A DNA stretch of 64,000 nucleotides from the NCBI GenBank assembly GCA_009768925.2, contig VHIT02000012.1, positions 186,001-250,000 on the forward strand, given 5' to 3'. Both the position numbers and the translations under genes were made by a program. Under the pieces are notes generated by a model. The model made no database searches. It was not told the DNA's origin and was given only the letters and a program-made list of their open reading frames with translations. Positions 7,840 to 17,600 of the stretch are shown here, piece after piece. How positions within the stretch are numbered: position 1 is the stretch's first letter; every line of letters starts with the position of its first letter. This DNA comes from Cryptosporidium bovis (taxonomy: Eukaryota; Apicomplexa; Conoidasida; Eucoccidiorida; Cryptosporidiidae).

Positions 7840-10569
7840 ATGAACAGAGTAAGAAGGTATACAGTAATGGATGATGGTTGTGACATAAGCAGTACGCCAA
7901 TAAACAAGAGAAGTTCCATAAAAGACAGCTTAACAGATAGAACTTCATTGATATTTAATTCAAAAACAAGAGCTGTTGATAAGCCTGGTCCAAAGTTAGT
8001 AAGAAATGGCAATAGTTTCAGTAACTTAAAAGGTCCAATAGGTGTGGAAAGGATAATAAAATATTTGCATGCACATGATGCATGCATGCAAAAAAACACG
8101 TCATCACCTCATGAAGATAAAGATAAGATAATAAAGAGTGTATGTAGGAAAGAATATAAATGTTATAAGTTATTATCGTGGTTACTGCTTTATTTAATTT
8201 CACTATTATTTTTTTTGCTGACTATAGTTTCAATATACACAATAATAGAAAAAAGAGACTATTTCGGCTTAGAATCAGGTTTGGTGAGTGTAACAGAGAT
8301 AATAAAATCAGTGGAGATTCCTTCTATTGAGAGCACGTATTACATAAGTAAGGAGTCAAAGGATAATGTAAGAGAGGCCTTCGAGTATCTTAGTATGGGT
8401 GGGGAGAGCGAAGGAAAGAGAATTGAATTCGATGATGCGTTGTTGAAAAAAAGTCAGGATGTAAAAACAGTAAAAGTTACAATTGAGAAAAAAAAGAAAG
8501 ACTTTAAAGTTAAGGATGGTAATAGGGTGAATAACAGTGATACAGTCTTAAAGTCAATGAAAGAGAATTTGTCAATAGAAAATTATAATCCTTTCGAGTT
8601 AAATAATGGCACTAACCTTGGTATGAAAACTAATATAGATATTGATATTTTGAAGAGAGAGTTTCAATTAGAAGATGGTGATAGCATGATGAACGAGGAT
8701 GAAAACTGGTATAATAATAACTTATTGGAATCTTCTGAATTAGAGATTAAAAAGGAAACTCTGAAAAACAGTAAAGAAGACGACGGCATAAGTTTGATAA
8801 ATTACATACTGAATAAGAATAATATTGATTTATATGGTGCTGACACTAATAACATTGGAATATTGGAGTTGCTATGTTATCCAGAACACATTTACCAAGA
8901 AGGGATGATAAATTTGTACTATAAAGAGCTTGAATATAAAATAAACTTGAAAAACAACTTTTCGGAAAGGGATGTTAATAAAAATTTATCTTTAATAAAA
9001 GCAATTACTGACAGTCATACGTTAGATATGCTTGGCTTTGAGAGGCCATATGAATTGTTTATTCACGCACCAAATATAAATGATATTGGAAGCAAGGTTA
9101 ATTTGATCAAAGTAGATAGAAAATTGATAATATCAACAGGTTATGATAACGAAAAATTAGAGAATTTTTGCGTAAAAAATGGGAACAAGAAATGGTTGTG
9201 TAGCAAATATGAAATGCTGGTTTTGAAATTATTGCTGGAGCTGTACAACAATAACGATGGTTTTTTAGCATTATTTTTAAGGAAATACAAGAAAAATGTA
9301 GTGGATAGCAATCATATGGATAATATAGCTTTTTTCAATAAAAATCAATTAAATATGGTAAATAGATTATATCCAGAATTATTAGAATCATATATTAATT
9401 TAAAAAAAAGTATTTATGGTAAAATAAATAATTATTTGTCTGATTATTATAATAAAGGCGACAAGTATGGCCAGTATGGTAATTATGATCCTGATCTTTT
9501 TAGTTTTGAAAAGGTAACAGAATACGATATAGATTGGATAATATCTTTTGTTATATCTCATTCAATACAAGACAAAGATGACAACATAGCTTTTTCACCA
9601 TATTATGTAATATTTCCACACAATAATAATATATTTGACGACGATGAAAAGTTTACTGTGTTTCACAATATTAATAACAATTCAATTGACTGGAATTACA
9701 CTAGTAATGACTTTAATAAAAAACAAATAAGAGAGAAAAATTATCATATATATAAAAAAATATATACACACTACGGTCAATTGAATAACATTAAATTATT
9801 GCTTCAGTATGGAAAGGTATCATTTAACAATGAATACTTTACCACGTGGTTTATAAGAAAAAGTACTAGTTTAGGAAGTAAAATAATTGATAATAATGAT
9901 AATGATTTAAATGTTAGAAATAGTATAATAGAATTTAAATATAGTACAAGTGTAATTATAAACAATATTCGCTCAGGCATTTATTGGGAATTGCTTCCTG
10001 ATTGGCTATTTAATATAAAAAGCATGAATATAGACGTAAGAAATGACTATGTACATTATATTTCAAGTGACAAAAAAATAACTATTAAACAAGAAAACGA
10101 ATTAATCATTAATAAAAATAGTGGAATGTCTAAAATCAAGTGCGATGAGTATTCATTCTATAATGGGGTAGGCACAGGTTTTGGCACGATACAATTTAAT
10201 AGTTTAGGAACCGTTGGTGGAATGGAAAGTGCAAAGTACATATGTTTGAGAAAATTGTTATTTAATTACGAAAAAACAAAGGACACTGCAGTTAGTCAGT
10301 GGGATAACGAAAGAAAGTTAATTAATATCATATACAACAACTGCAGTAATAGGTACAGAGAATTGAATGAAGAAAAGGATATCTTAATTACACAATTAAA
10401 TCACTACCAGTTAAATGAAAATAGTTATGACATATTAAACTACCCAAATATGCTAAGACAGGAAATAAGGATAAATATAAAGCTATTTTATTCAATTTAC
10501 GAAGAGTTAAACGCAATGAAAAAATGTAAAAATTACTTTTACGAACTTATTAAATTAATAGATAAGTAA
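7840..10569 (+). CDS. Unrecognised type II membrane protein, Asn-rich
   Basis: 909 residues from the ATG at 7840; I do not recognise a family. A cytosolic N-terminus of about 105 basic residues is followed by a single strong hydrophobic segment at about 110-136 (LLSWLLLYLISLLFFLLTIV), with basic residues on its N-terminal side. This predicts a signal anchor with about 770 residues on the lumenal or outer side. The outer part is Asn-, Lys- and Asp-rich up to about 320. It then becomes more globular and aromatic, with a Gly-rich stretch (YNGVGTGFGTIQFNSLGTVG) near residue 780 and a helical C-terminus. Few cysteines are present, so a disulfide-rich adhesion module is unlikely. Bases 8067-8090, inside the coding region, contain three GCATGC cores. 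Possibilities include a glycosylation enzyme or a surface protein, but nothing decides between them. Confidence 0.75.
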   Translation: MNRVRRYTVMDDGCDISSTPINKRSSIKDSLTDRTSLIFNSKTRAVDKPGPKLVRNGNSFSNLKGPIGVERIIKYLHAHDACMQKNTSSPHEDKDKIIKSVCRKEYKCYKLLSWLLLYLISLLFFLLTIVSIYTIIEKRDYFGLESGLVSVTEIIKSVEIPSIESTYYISKESKDNVREAFEYLSMGGESEGKRIEFDDALLKKSQDVKTVKVTIEKKKKDFKVKDGNRVNNSDTVLKSMKENLSIENYNPFELNNGTNLGMKTNIDIDILKREFQLEDGDSMMNEDENWYNNNLLESSELEIKKETLKNSKEDDGISLINYILNKNNIDLYGADTNNIGILELLCYPEHIYQEGMINLYYKELEYKINLKNNFSERDVNKNLSLIKAITDSHTLDMLGFERPYELFIHAPNINDIGSKVNLIKVDRKLIISTGYDNEKLENFCVKNGNKKWLCSKYEMLVLKLLLELYNNNDGFLALFLRKYKKNVVDSNHMDNIAFFNKNQLNMVNRLYPELLESYINLKKSIYGKINNYLSDYYNKGDKYGQYGNYDPDLFSFEKVTEYDIDWIISFVISHSIQDKDDNIAFSPYYVIFPHNNNIFDDDEKFTVFHNINNNSIDWNYTSNDFNKKQIREKNYHIYKKIYTHYGQLNNIKLLLQYGKVSFNNEYFTTWFIRKSTSLGSKIIDNNDNDLNVRNSIIEFKYSTSVIINNIRSGIYWELLPDWLFNIKSMNIDVRNDYVHYISSDKKITIKQENELIINKNSGMSKIKCDEYSFYNGVGTGFGTIQFNSLGTVGGMESAKYICLRKLLFNYEKTKDTAVSQWDNERKLINIIYNNCSNRYRELNEEKDILITQLNHYQLNENSYDILNYPNMLRQEIRINIKLFYSIYEELNAMKKCKNYFYELIKLIDK
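8067..8090. promoter_or_regulatory. Cluster of GCATGC palindromes inside a coding region
   Basis: GCATGCA at 8067-8073 and TGCATGCATGCA at 8079-8090 lie in codons for the basic cytosolic tail (residues 76-84) of the membrane protein. They could be an intragenic AP2 site or a coincidence of His/Ala/Cys/Met codons. A clustered triple core is unlikely by chance in such AT-rich DNA. Confidence 0.3.
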
Positions 10570-11118
10570 ATCAACTTTTTTTGTGGCGCCAACCCCATTA
10601 TAGAACAGAAGAGTAGTATAAATGTATAATACAATAGTATACATTAAATATATTGCTATAATATACAAGTAAAAGTTTTCCTTTTCAAGATTTCAAGATT
10701 ACTAAATAAAAAAAGATACAACTTGACATTAATTATTGGTCTTCTCTGTTTATTCAAGAATATATAAGTTATATACAACCATTTATTTTATTATTATGTA
10801 CATATATATTTTCAAGTATATTGAAAGCCACAGTTAACTATCGAGGTGAAGTACTTGGAATATTTTTCTCTTCCTTTTATAAGGTAAGAGTAGTAGATAA
10901 TTACGGGCACATATATTGCTCTATTTGAGTTGTTTCCTGTTCAAATACGAGGAGTGTATAATATATACTGGATTATTCAATTAATCAAGTGTAAATAAAA
11001 GGAAAAGAAATAATAAACAGGTAATTTTGATGGAAAAGAATACAAATAAATAGTTTTTAGGACATTCAAGAGTAAATTAATTAATTCTGAGGAAACATTG
11101 AATTGGACAAATACGAAA
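10570..11118. other. Intergenic region with TGGCGCCA palindrome
   Basis: This is a tandem gap between the membrane-protein gene and the epsin gene. The perfect palindrome TGGCGCCA at 10584-10591 is the E2F-type word reported as over-represented in Cryptosporidium promoters. It lies just 14 bases after the upstream stop codon and about 530 bases before the epsin start. Otherwise the region is AT-rich, with no gene that I can see. Confidence 0.55.
10584..10591. promoter_or_regulatory. TGGCGCCA palindrome (E2F-type)
   Basis: A perfect 8-base palindrome in AT-rich sequence. The GGCGCC core recurs upstream of the NAD kinase, ARPC1, NAT10 and TBP genes and of the Q-rich gene in this window. Confidence 0.45.
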
Positions 11119-12495
11119 ATGGATATAGGTGACGTAGGGCGAATGTTAATTTCAGTGAGTAAAAAAGTTAAAAAGACGGCATCTCAAATTGTAAATCCAT
11201 TAACTCCATTGGAAAAGTTGCTAAAGGAGGCAACATCGAATACGAACTGGGGATGTTCATCAACAATATTAAATGAGATTTCCCGTAGTATGGTGGATTA
11301 TCACGATTACATAGTAATACAACATTGCATTTGTGATTGTTTGAATCAAAAACCATCAAAATGGCGAAAAATATATAAAACATTAATATTGATAGAATAT
11401 CTGCTAAAAAATGGTATAGAAAGATTTATAGATGATACAAAAGAAAACGTATATAGAATAAGAAACTTGCAGGATTTTTACTATAGTGAAGAAGGCAGAG
11501 ATAAGGGAGCAGGCATAAGGGAAAAATCAAAATATATATTAAATTTATTAAACGATCCACTGGTATTAAAAAATGAAAGAAAAAAGGCAAAAGATAATAG
11601 AGGTAAATATATAGGAATAAATAGTAAATGCAGTAATAGTAGTGTTTCAAGCACATGTTATTATGGCAATAAGTATTCTGGTGGCATAACAGGTACTGGA
11701 GGTGGTGGTGTTGGATTGGGAACTAACAGACCTGATAAACTCGGCAGTGTTAATTACAGTAGTTGTAGGAAAGAACTGTATGATCCATATAAACCACAAC
11801 AATCTTCAAGCGATAGTATTGATTGTAAAAATAACAATGCGAGTATTAATGATAGCACTTTAAAGTCAAAACCAAAGCCTAGCGATAATGCATCATTTTC
11901 GTCTTCAACATCACTACATGCATTGCCACCACTCCCCTCATCTTTAAATAATAGCAATAAGAATTCAGGTATAATTCGCATAAACAATGTTTACAACAAT
12001 AACAACATTAGAAATAAGAGCACCGAACCAGACAAGTACATATTGGCAGCAACAAGTATATTGGCAAGACAGGATGAGAAATATGTACGTAATAATATTA
12101 ATCCGTTTAGGGAGAGTCTTGAGAATAGTATGAGTAACAATTCGACATCAAAATTAAATGATGATAACGATAATCCGCCTATTTCGGAATGGTGCGACTT
12201 TATAGGGGCCAATAACAATGAAAAGACAAATAATAAGATGAACAAGACTTCAAATCCATTTAATACTGAATTCGAAGATAAAATTCAAGAAAGTAAAACA
12301 AGCGATTTAAATAACGGTGGGAGTAGTGGTGATATAATTAATAAAAAGAAAGTAATGGAATCACTTGATTTGTTAGATGTATTGTCTTTGAGTAACGATA
12401 ATACCAATACTTGTATGGGTGGACTTGACTATATAAAGAATGACTGCAATAACGGCGTCAATAACAATAATGTTCATATACCTTTTGGGTTTTAG
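11119..12495 (+). CDS. Epsin-like ENTH-domain protein
   Basis: 458 residues from the ATG at 11119; the frame is open 21 bases further upstream but has no ATG there. The ENTH domain fills about residues 10-145, with ENTH-type wording such as EKLLKEATSNTNWGCSST and KTLILIEYLLKNG. ENTH domains bind phosphoinositides and bend membranes in clathrin-linked traffic. The rest is a Ser/Asn-rich disordered tail with two NPF motifs (residues 328-330 and 379-381), the ligand for EH-domain proteins, and an LDLLDVL segment at about 416-422 that resembles a clathrin box. No ubiquitin-interacting motif is evident. A Gly-rich patch (GGITGTGGGGVGLG) lies near residue 190. The layout supports a functional endocytic or trans-Golgi adaptor. 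Confidence 0.88.
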   Translation: MDIGDVGRMLISVSKKVKKTASQIVNPLTPLEKLLKEATSNTNWGCSSTILNEISRSMVDYHDYIVIQHCICDCLNQKPSKWRKIYKTLILIEYLLKNGIERFIDDTKENVYRIRNLQDFYYSEEGRDKGAGIREKSKYILNLLNDPLVLKNERKKAKDNRGKYIGINSKCSNSSVSSTCYYGNKYSGGITGTGGGGVGLGTNRPDKLGSVNYSSCRKELYDPYKPQQSSSDSIDCKNNNASINDSTLKSKPKPSDNASFSSSTSLHALPPLPSSLNNSNKNSGIIRINNVYNNNNIRNKSTEPDKYILAATSILARQDEKYVRNNINPFRESLENSMSNNSTSKLNDDNDNPPISEWCDFIGANNNEKTNNKMNKTSNPFNTEFEDKIQESKTSDLNNGGSSGDIINKKKVMESLDLLDVLSLSNDNTNTCMGGLDYIKNDCNNGVNNNNVHIPFGF

Positions 12496-12590
12496 TGAAT
12501 AAAGTTTGCAAGTACACTCTCCTCCCACTATTATAGTATATAATCACTACTTAAAAGTTGTCTTCTGTGTTATTGCTTTTGGTATTATCG

Positions 12591-14006
12591 TTAATTTGGA
12601 ATGCTAACAAGAGCAACAATGTGCTTGTTCTGTTTATCTTCAAGTGGTTTTGGAAACTTGATATTCACTTCAGAGTCAATCAGTAAAGACTTTCCAGGAA
12701 AGAGGTCAATTTTTTTGTTGTTTAAGTAAACATGGTAATCACGATGTTGGTAAGAACCATTATCATTAGAATCATTGCAATTGTTGCTGCCACCGAGACT
12801 AATGGTAATGAGTAAAGTCGGTGAATAGGAGTGTGTATTTAATTCAAGTACATCACCATTGCCGTCTTTACAATTGTTAATATAATATTCGTCTATATCT
12901 ATTGTTTTAATGTGGTATTCATCAACACACTTAATACCGTAATCGTGGATATGATTTGAAGGCGACGATGGCACAAGTGAGTCATTCGTATTGTATATTA
13001 TCTTACAGCAATTTTTTTGGAAATTAACTGCTTTGATAAGTGTATTTACATCTTTGTGTTTGGGAGTAAGACCACATCTAATAACATTGTCAGAATTTGC
13101 CATACACTCAATGCATTCTCCAGATATATAAGAGTGAATTGTCCCAGGTCCAATAAATATTGCATCACCAGGTTTCAACTTGTAGTAATTAAGCAACAAT
13201 GGTGATAGAATTCCAATATCAAGTGGATAATGCTCGTTTAGTCTCAATATTAAATTCTCGCTTATGGTTCTTTCTTCATACTTGGTATTTTTTAACCTGT
13301 CAATTAATTTTGTGAGTAACTGCTCTTGTTTATTCAAGTCTGAAGAGGGTGGACAACAGCCATTGTTTTGTTGAAAAAGAAACGTATTCACAAAAAGTTC
13401 TTTTCTAATTTCAAAGTTTGGGTCCTCTACTGGCTCGCTATTGTCGACTCCGTCGTATCCAAATAAATCGTGAATTTCTGGATACTCTTTTATATTCGAA
13501 ATAATGCTTGGTGTAGTTTGAAAACCACAAAATGCCTCAAATTCTGTTAACGCTATGGCTATCTCCGGTTTATGATTATCGTCTGGATATATCTCTGGGT
13601 ATCTTAAATTTAGTTCTTTTGCCAGATTTACGTCTGGATGTACTTGTAGTGATAATGGCTTTGATATTGAAAGTATTTTTAATAAAAATGGTAACTTTTT
13701 TTTATATACACCTTTGAACTTATTTATTATTATATCATCCAAAGTGACACTAGTATTCATTTTGTTTGTATCAGTTTTACAGGTGTTACTTGTATATTTA
13801 ACTGTACTCGGATTTGAAACGTGGGATCCATACCACAACTCTGCATATGGCTCGTCATTATCTTCATTTAGTAATCCAAGATTTTTGGAGTATATCTTGG
13901 TCAATGCAGTATTTTCCCTCTTACCCCAATCATACTTTCTAACTACTGGTATGACTTCCACAAATTCTAAATGATTCTGTTGGTTGTTACTACCGTCTTG
14001 TGTCAT
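12591..14006 (-). CDS. Mannose-6-phosphate isomerase (type I)
   Basis: 471 residues from the ATG at 14006. The enzyme interconverts fructose-6-phosphate and mannose-6-phosphate, feeding GDP-mannose for GPI anchors and glycans. The N-terminus has the family pattern KYDWGKRENTAL followed by AELWYGSH. The zinc-site residues are visible: Q121 and H123 in SLQVHPD, E148 in HKPEIA, and the His of GPGTIHSYISGECIE near residue 290. The C-terminal cupin region has Asn/Asp-rich insertions. The length is slightly above that of the human enzyme (423). The gene converges with the epsin gene: the two stop codons are only about 95 bases apart. Confidence 0.93.
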   Translation of the reverse strand: MTQDGSNNQQNHLEFVEVIPVVRKYDWGKRENTALTKIYSKNLGLLNEDNDEPYAELWYGSHVSNPSTVKYTSNTCKTDTNKMNTSVTLDDIIINKFKGVYKKKLPFLLKILSISKPLSLQVHPDVNLAKELNLRYPEIYPDDNHKPEIAIALTEFEAFCGFQTTPSIISNIKEYPEIHDLFGYDGVDNSEPVEDPNFEIRKELFVNTFLFQQNNGCCPPSSDLNKQEQLLTKLIDRLKNTKYEERTISENLILRLNEHYPLDIGILSPLLLNYYKLKPGDAIFIGPGTIHSYISGECIECMANSDNVIRCGLTPKHKDVNTLIKAVNFQKNCCKIIYNTNDSLVPSSPSNHIHDYGIKCVDEYHIKTIDIDEYYINNCKDGNGDVLELNTHSYSPTLLITISLGGSNNCNDSNDNGSYQHRDYHVYLNNKKIDLFPGKSLLIDSEVNIKFPKPLEDKQNKHIVALVSIPN

Positions 14007-14691
14007 AATTCAATAACAAATTATATAAGTCAGATTTTGTTTCCTCTTTTATTTATAAATTGTATTTTGTGACTATTCGTTTTTTCTAACTAGGTATATG
14101 GGTGTAGCTAGTTGGTTGTGTATTTTGGAGCAATCTTGCCCTTCCGATTGAGAGTGCTCGTGGTTCCTTTCCGTCTTTAATGGAAAAGGGGATGGTTCTA
14201 GCAGGATCGGTGGTCACAGTGTGTGTCTCCGGAAAGAGTTAAAGGATTGGTTATTTGCAATTAAAAATGTTCCCTAGTATTTGTATTCTACTCTAACTAC
14301 TTTACAAATAATTGTAAATGTCTATTTTTTGTATTACTATGTATTTGGTGTTATATATTATTCACACACCCGCGCCTTTTTTTAACCCGGTACCCTTTTT
14401 ACGTTAAATATTCTGATCTTAATAATCGGTGTCAGGTAATTAATTGTTTTTTTAAATTAAAGTTGCTGTGATATCACAATAAGATCACGACGAGATTAAA
14501 ATAGTAGCTTTAAAAAAGCCCAAAAAATAGTTAACTAAGAGGCAGTATGTATGGAAATGGTGGTCAATATTGATTTAAATTTACATTCAAAATCGTAAAA
14601 CTTAACGTCTCATAACTTATTTTATTAAATTGACAACACACCTATCAATTTATTTCATCGGCTTTTGAATCTCTGCAAGTTCCTTTAGATG
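14007..14691. other. Intergenic region holding a GC-richer structured patch
   Basis: The gap lies between the start of the phosphomannose isomerase gene and the stop of the GCN1 gene, both on the minus strand. Bases about 14085-14240 are visibly richer in G and C than their surroundings and rich in inverted repeats (listed separately). The rest is AT-rich with a poly-T tract and no gene that I recognise. Confidence 0.55.
14088..14240. ncRNA. Candidate structured non-coding RNA, strand unknown
   Basis: Three local stem-loops follow each other: AACTAG (14088-14093) with CTAGTT (14108-14113); GAG at 14128-14130 plus CAATC (14131-14135) with GATTG (14146-14150) and CTC (14157-14159); and CCTTTCC (14166-14172) with GGAAAAGG (14182-14189). 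The patch is GC-richer than any neighbouring intergenic sequence and has no open frame of note. I compared it by eye with U1, U2, U4, U5, U6, SRP, RNase P/MRP and U3 signatures and found no convincing match. It could instead be an unusual promoter or 5' leader of the isomerase gene. This is a structure-based guess only. Confidence 0.3.
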
Positions 14692-17600
14692 CTAACAATT
14701 ACTTATTTTTTTCACGAGAACTCTTTTAGAGTATTCTATCAAGTAATTAGTCTGCATGGTTGAGATCTTTTTTGGGGAAATTAAGTCACTAAGATTTTTT
14801 ATCATGCACTGAACTATACTCAAATTCTTCTTTTCTTGTACATCCTGATCAGATAAATACTCGTTAGTTTCGATATCATCATCATTAATGTTGAATCCTC
14901 TAATACTTGCGTCAGAATTTCGTAATTTACTATAAATGTGTCTGATTACTCCCACTAATATATGTTCTGATTTTAGCTTTAATATCGGATTTTTTGAATT
15001 AATTGTTTGTACAGATGTTATTGTAATTAGTGATATTAAAACGGCATTTGAGTCCAGTTCACGATTGTTACTGGTACCAAATGTCGAATTAATGTAGCTT
15101 CTAATGTTGTCGTCGATATCTTTTAATAAATGTGACAACAATTTGTTGTTATCGTATCTGTTAGATTTTGTCTCTTTACCTCCAACAGTATAGCAGGAAT
15201 CAATAAGTAATTCACATAACTTTTGCAATGTCAATATAACACTGGTGTCAAAACTGCTTGTTAGTATTTGATTATACATTAAATTGCTATTCACCGTTAT
15301 GTTAAATAAAATCTGCACAATTATTGATATTGAAAATCCAATAACATCCAGATTAAGTGACTTATTGTTGTCATTATCTCCAATAAGCGTTACATACTTG
15401 CATAATTTGTACAATGTTTCCACAAATAACTTTTTTGTTTCAATGTTGCTGTTATTACTTGATAATATTATCGACTTTAATATTGAATTTACAATACTCA
15501 AGTATAGCCAAGACAAACCCTTGCTCTTTATACCGAGAGGTAAATTAATGCTTATCTCAACCTTGTTCTCATCAAATTGAGATGTGTCACAATCTATATA
15601 CTTTACGTACTTATAGCCACTATCTGATATCTCATCAGAAACCATTTTGCGAAATAATTTGTCGTCATCCTTCAAAGCCATACATAACTTTTGCCATCCA
15701 TCAGCCGTTTCAAGGGAACAATTTATAATATTCATCAAGTTTTTATTGTCACGTATATGCGAATCTAAATTGTCATTATTAATGTCTTTGTTCGCCATTG
15801 GAAGCAATATTTCCCTTATCTCGTCTTCAGCACAATGTTCTACTAATATAATACAGAGTATTTTAGATGATATTTCCGGTAAATCCACATTTCCATTGCC
15901 ACTGTTATACCCATCCATAAAACTAAGTGTCATGCCTATTATCTTGTCTCTAAGTGAATTGGATATACAAGATTTATTTGTTTGATTGTTGTTTGGTTTA
16001 ATTGCCTCGTATATTGAACTCAATATTGAACAAATAATATCTAAACTTCCGTCAATGTTGTTCTGCTTCGCTATTAACGAACACAAATCAGATAATAACA
16101 TCTCAGATCTGTTTCCTAAAAGCTTATGCAGATTTCCAATACCAGTTACACATGACTTCCTTACACTAATACTAGCATCAATTATGTACTTAATCAATAT
16201 CGTTTGTATCTGTGGCAATAATGGTCTCAACTGCATTCCACATAGTTCTATAAGCAATGATAAATTGTTCAAAAGAGAAACTCTAACTACCCCAGTCGTT
16301 GTCTTATCAGATATTAATCTTATTAATGGTCCAACAAGTTTGACCGTGATTGGCTTTATACTTTCAACCAAAGAAATGTTTATTACCTCATATAAACCAA
16401 TAGCGCATTCCTCTTTTGAATCAACAGTACCAAAAGTCATTCCTTGTATGTACAGAGATGTGATTGAATCTAACAACTTGTTATTTGACTTTACCAATTC
16501 AAACAACATATCATCCCCAAGTCTCTTCCTTTCAGAGCACGTTGTAGATGAAACATAGTATTTACTGTCTTCCTGATTTATCAAAATTTGATTAGCAACT
16601 ACCCTGCCAGCTTCTACTTCTTTATCCCACGTCATGTTTCCTATAAACTTGTTGTCCTCACTACAAAAGTTCTTCTGGTGATCGAGTGGATCATAAACCA
16701 ACTTGCCAATTGCCTCCCTCATTACGGAGCACGACTTAACTGTAAGTTTTCTTGGTATAAAATTTACAAATGTTTGAAATGTTTTACTTGCCGATATTCT
16801 CGCTTCTTCTGATATATCGCAAATCGCTATTGGTATTATATATCTTATTAGTGTCTGGTATGATGTTTCGTATATTGTGCTGTTAGAGAACAATGATAAT
16901 CTCAAAAAATCCAAAGCTTTGACTCTTTTCGAGACGTTGTCACCATTTTCAAGTTGTGACAAATTGGATATTCCCGAATTGCTTATTTGATACCTCCCTG
17001 ACACTGTTAAATTCTCATCAGGGGTATTATTTCTTATTATTTCAAATATTATTGACACATATGTCTCCATCCCCTGTTCATCTAGTGACTGAACTATACT
17101 ATTCATTGCATCATATGCCGATTCTTGTATTCCTTTATCAACAGACTCACTATTGTTTTCAAATCCAATAGAATAAGCGTATAGCAACAATGGAACAATG
17201 TCGAATAAGGAAGACCTCAGTTTGTTTTGTGAGGGTATTTTTGACATAGATCTTATTATTCTTATTTTTTTCAAATCCATATTCCCAGACGAAACTCTTG
17301 GGAATATTTTAGCAACTATTCCAGTATGTGGAAGCTGTATTATAAGTTCTATTGATGATATTTTCGAATCATTAGAATCCTCTCCATCTTCTACATTTGG
17401 CAATAATATGTCATCCAACAGCCAATCAATCGTTTTAAACAACACGTCAGAATTATCTGCAGAAATAACATCCAAACACTCAACTGAAATTAACCTCACT
17501 CTGAACTCGGTATCTGATAATCCCATTCTAATTAAAGGCAAAAAGGAATTAGTCGATGATTTTAAGTCATTCTTCTTTATTACTTTTAAAAGTTCCAATA

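Noticed and set aside
11098-11118. Upstream TTG start for the epsin gene
   Set aside because: Not an ATG; the first ATG at 11119 begins just before the ENTH fold and is the better start.
14166-14189. Hairpin whose loop resembles the U5 snRNA loop
   Set aside because: The loop reads GTCTTTAAT rather than GCCTTTTAC, and no Sm site or terminal stem follows.
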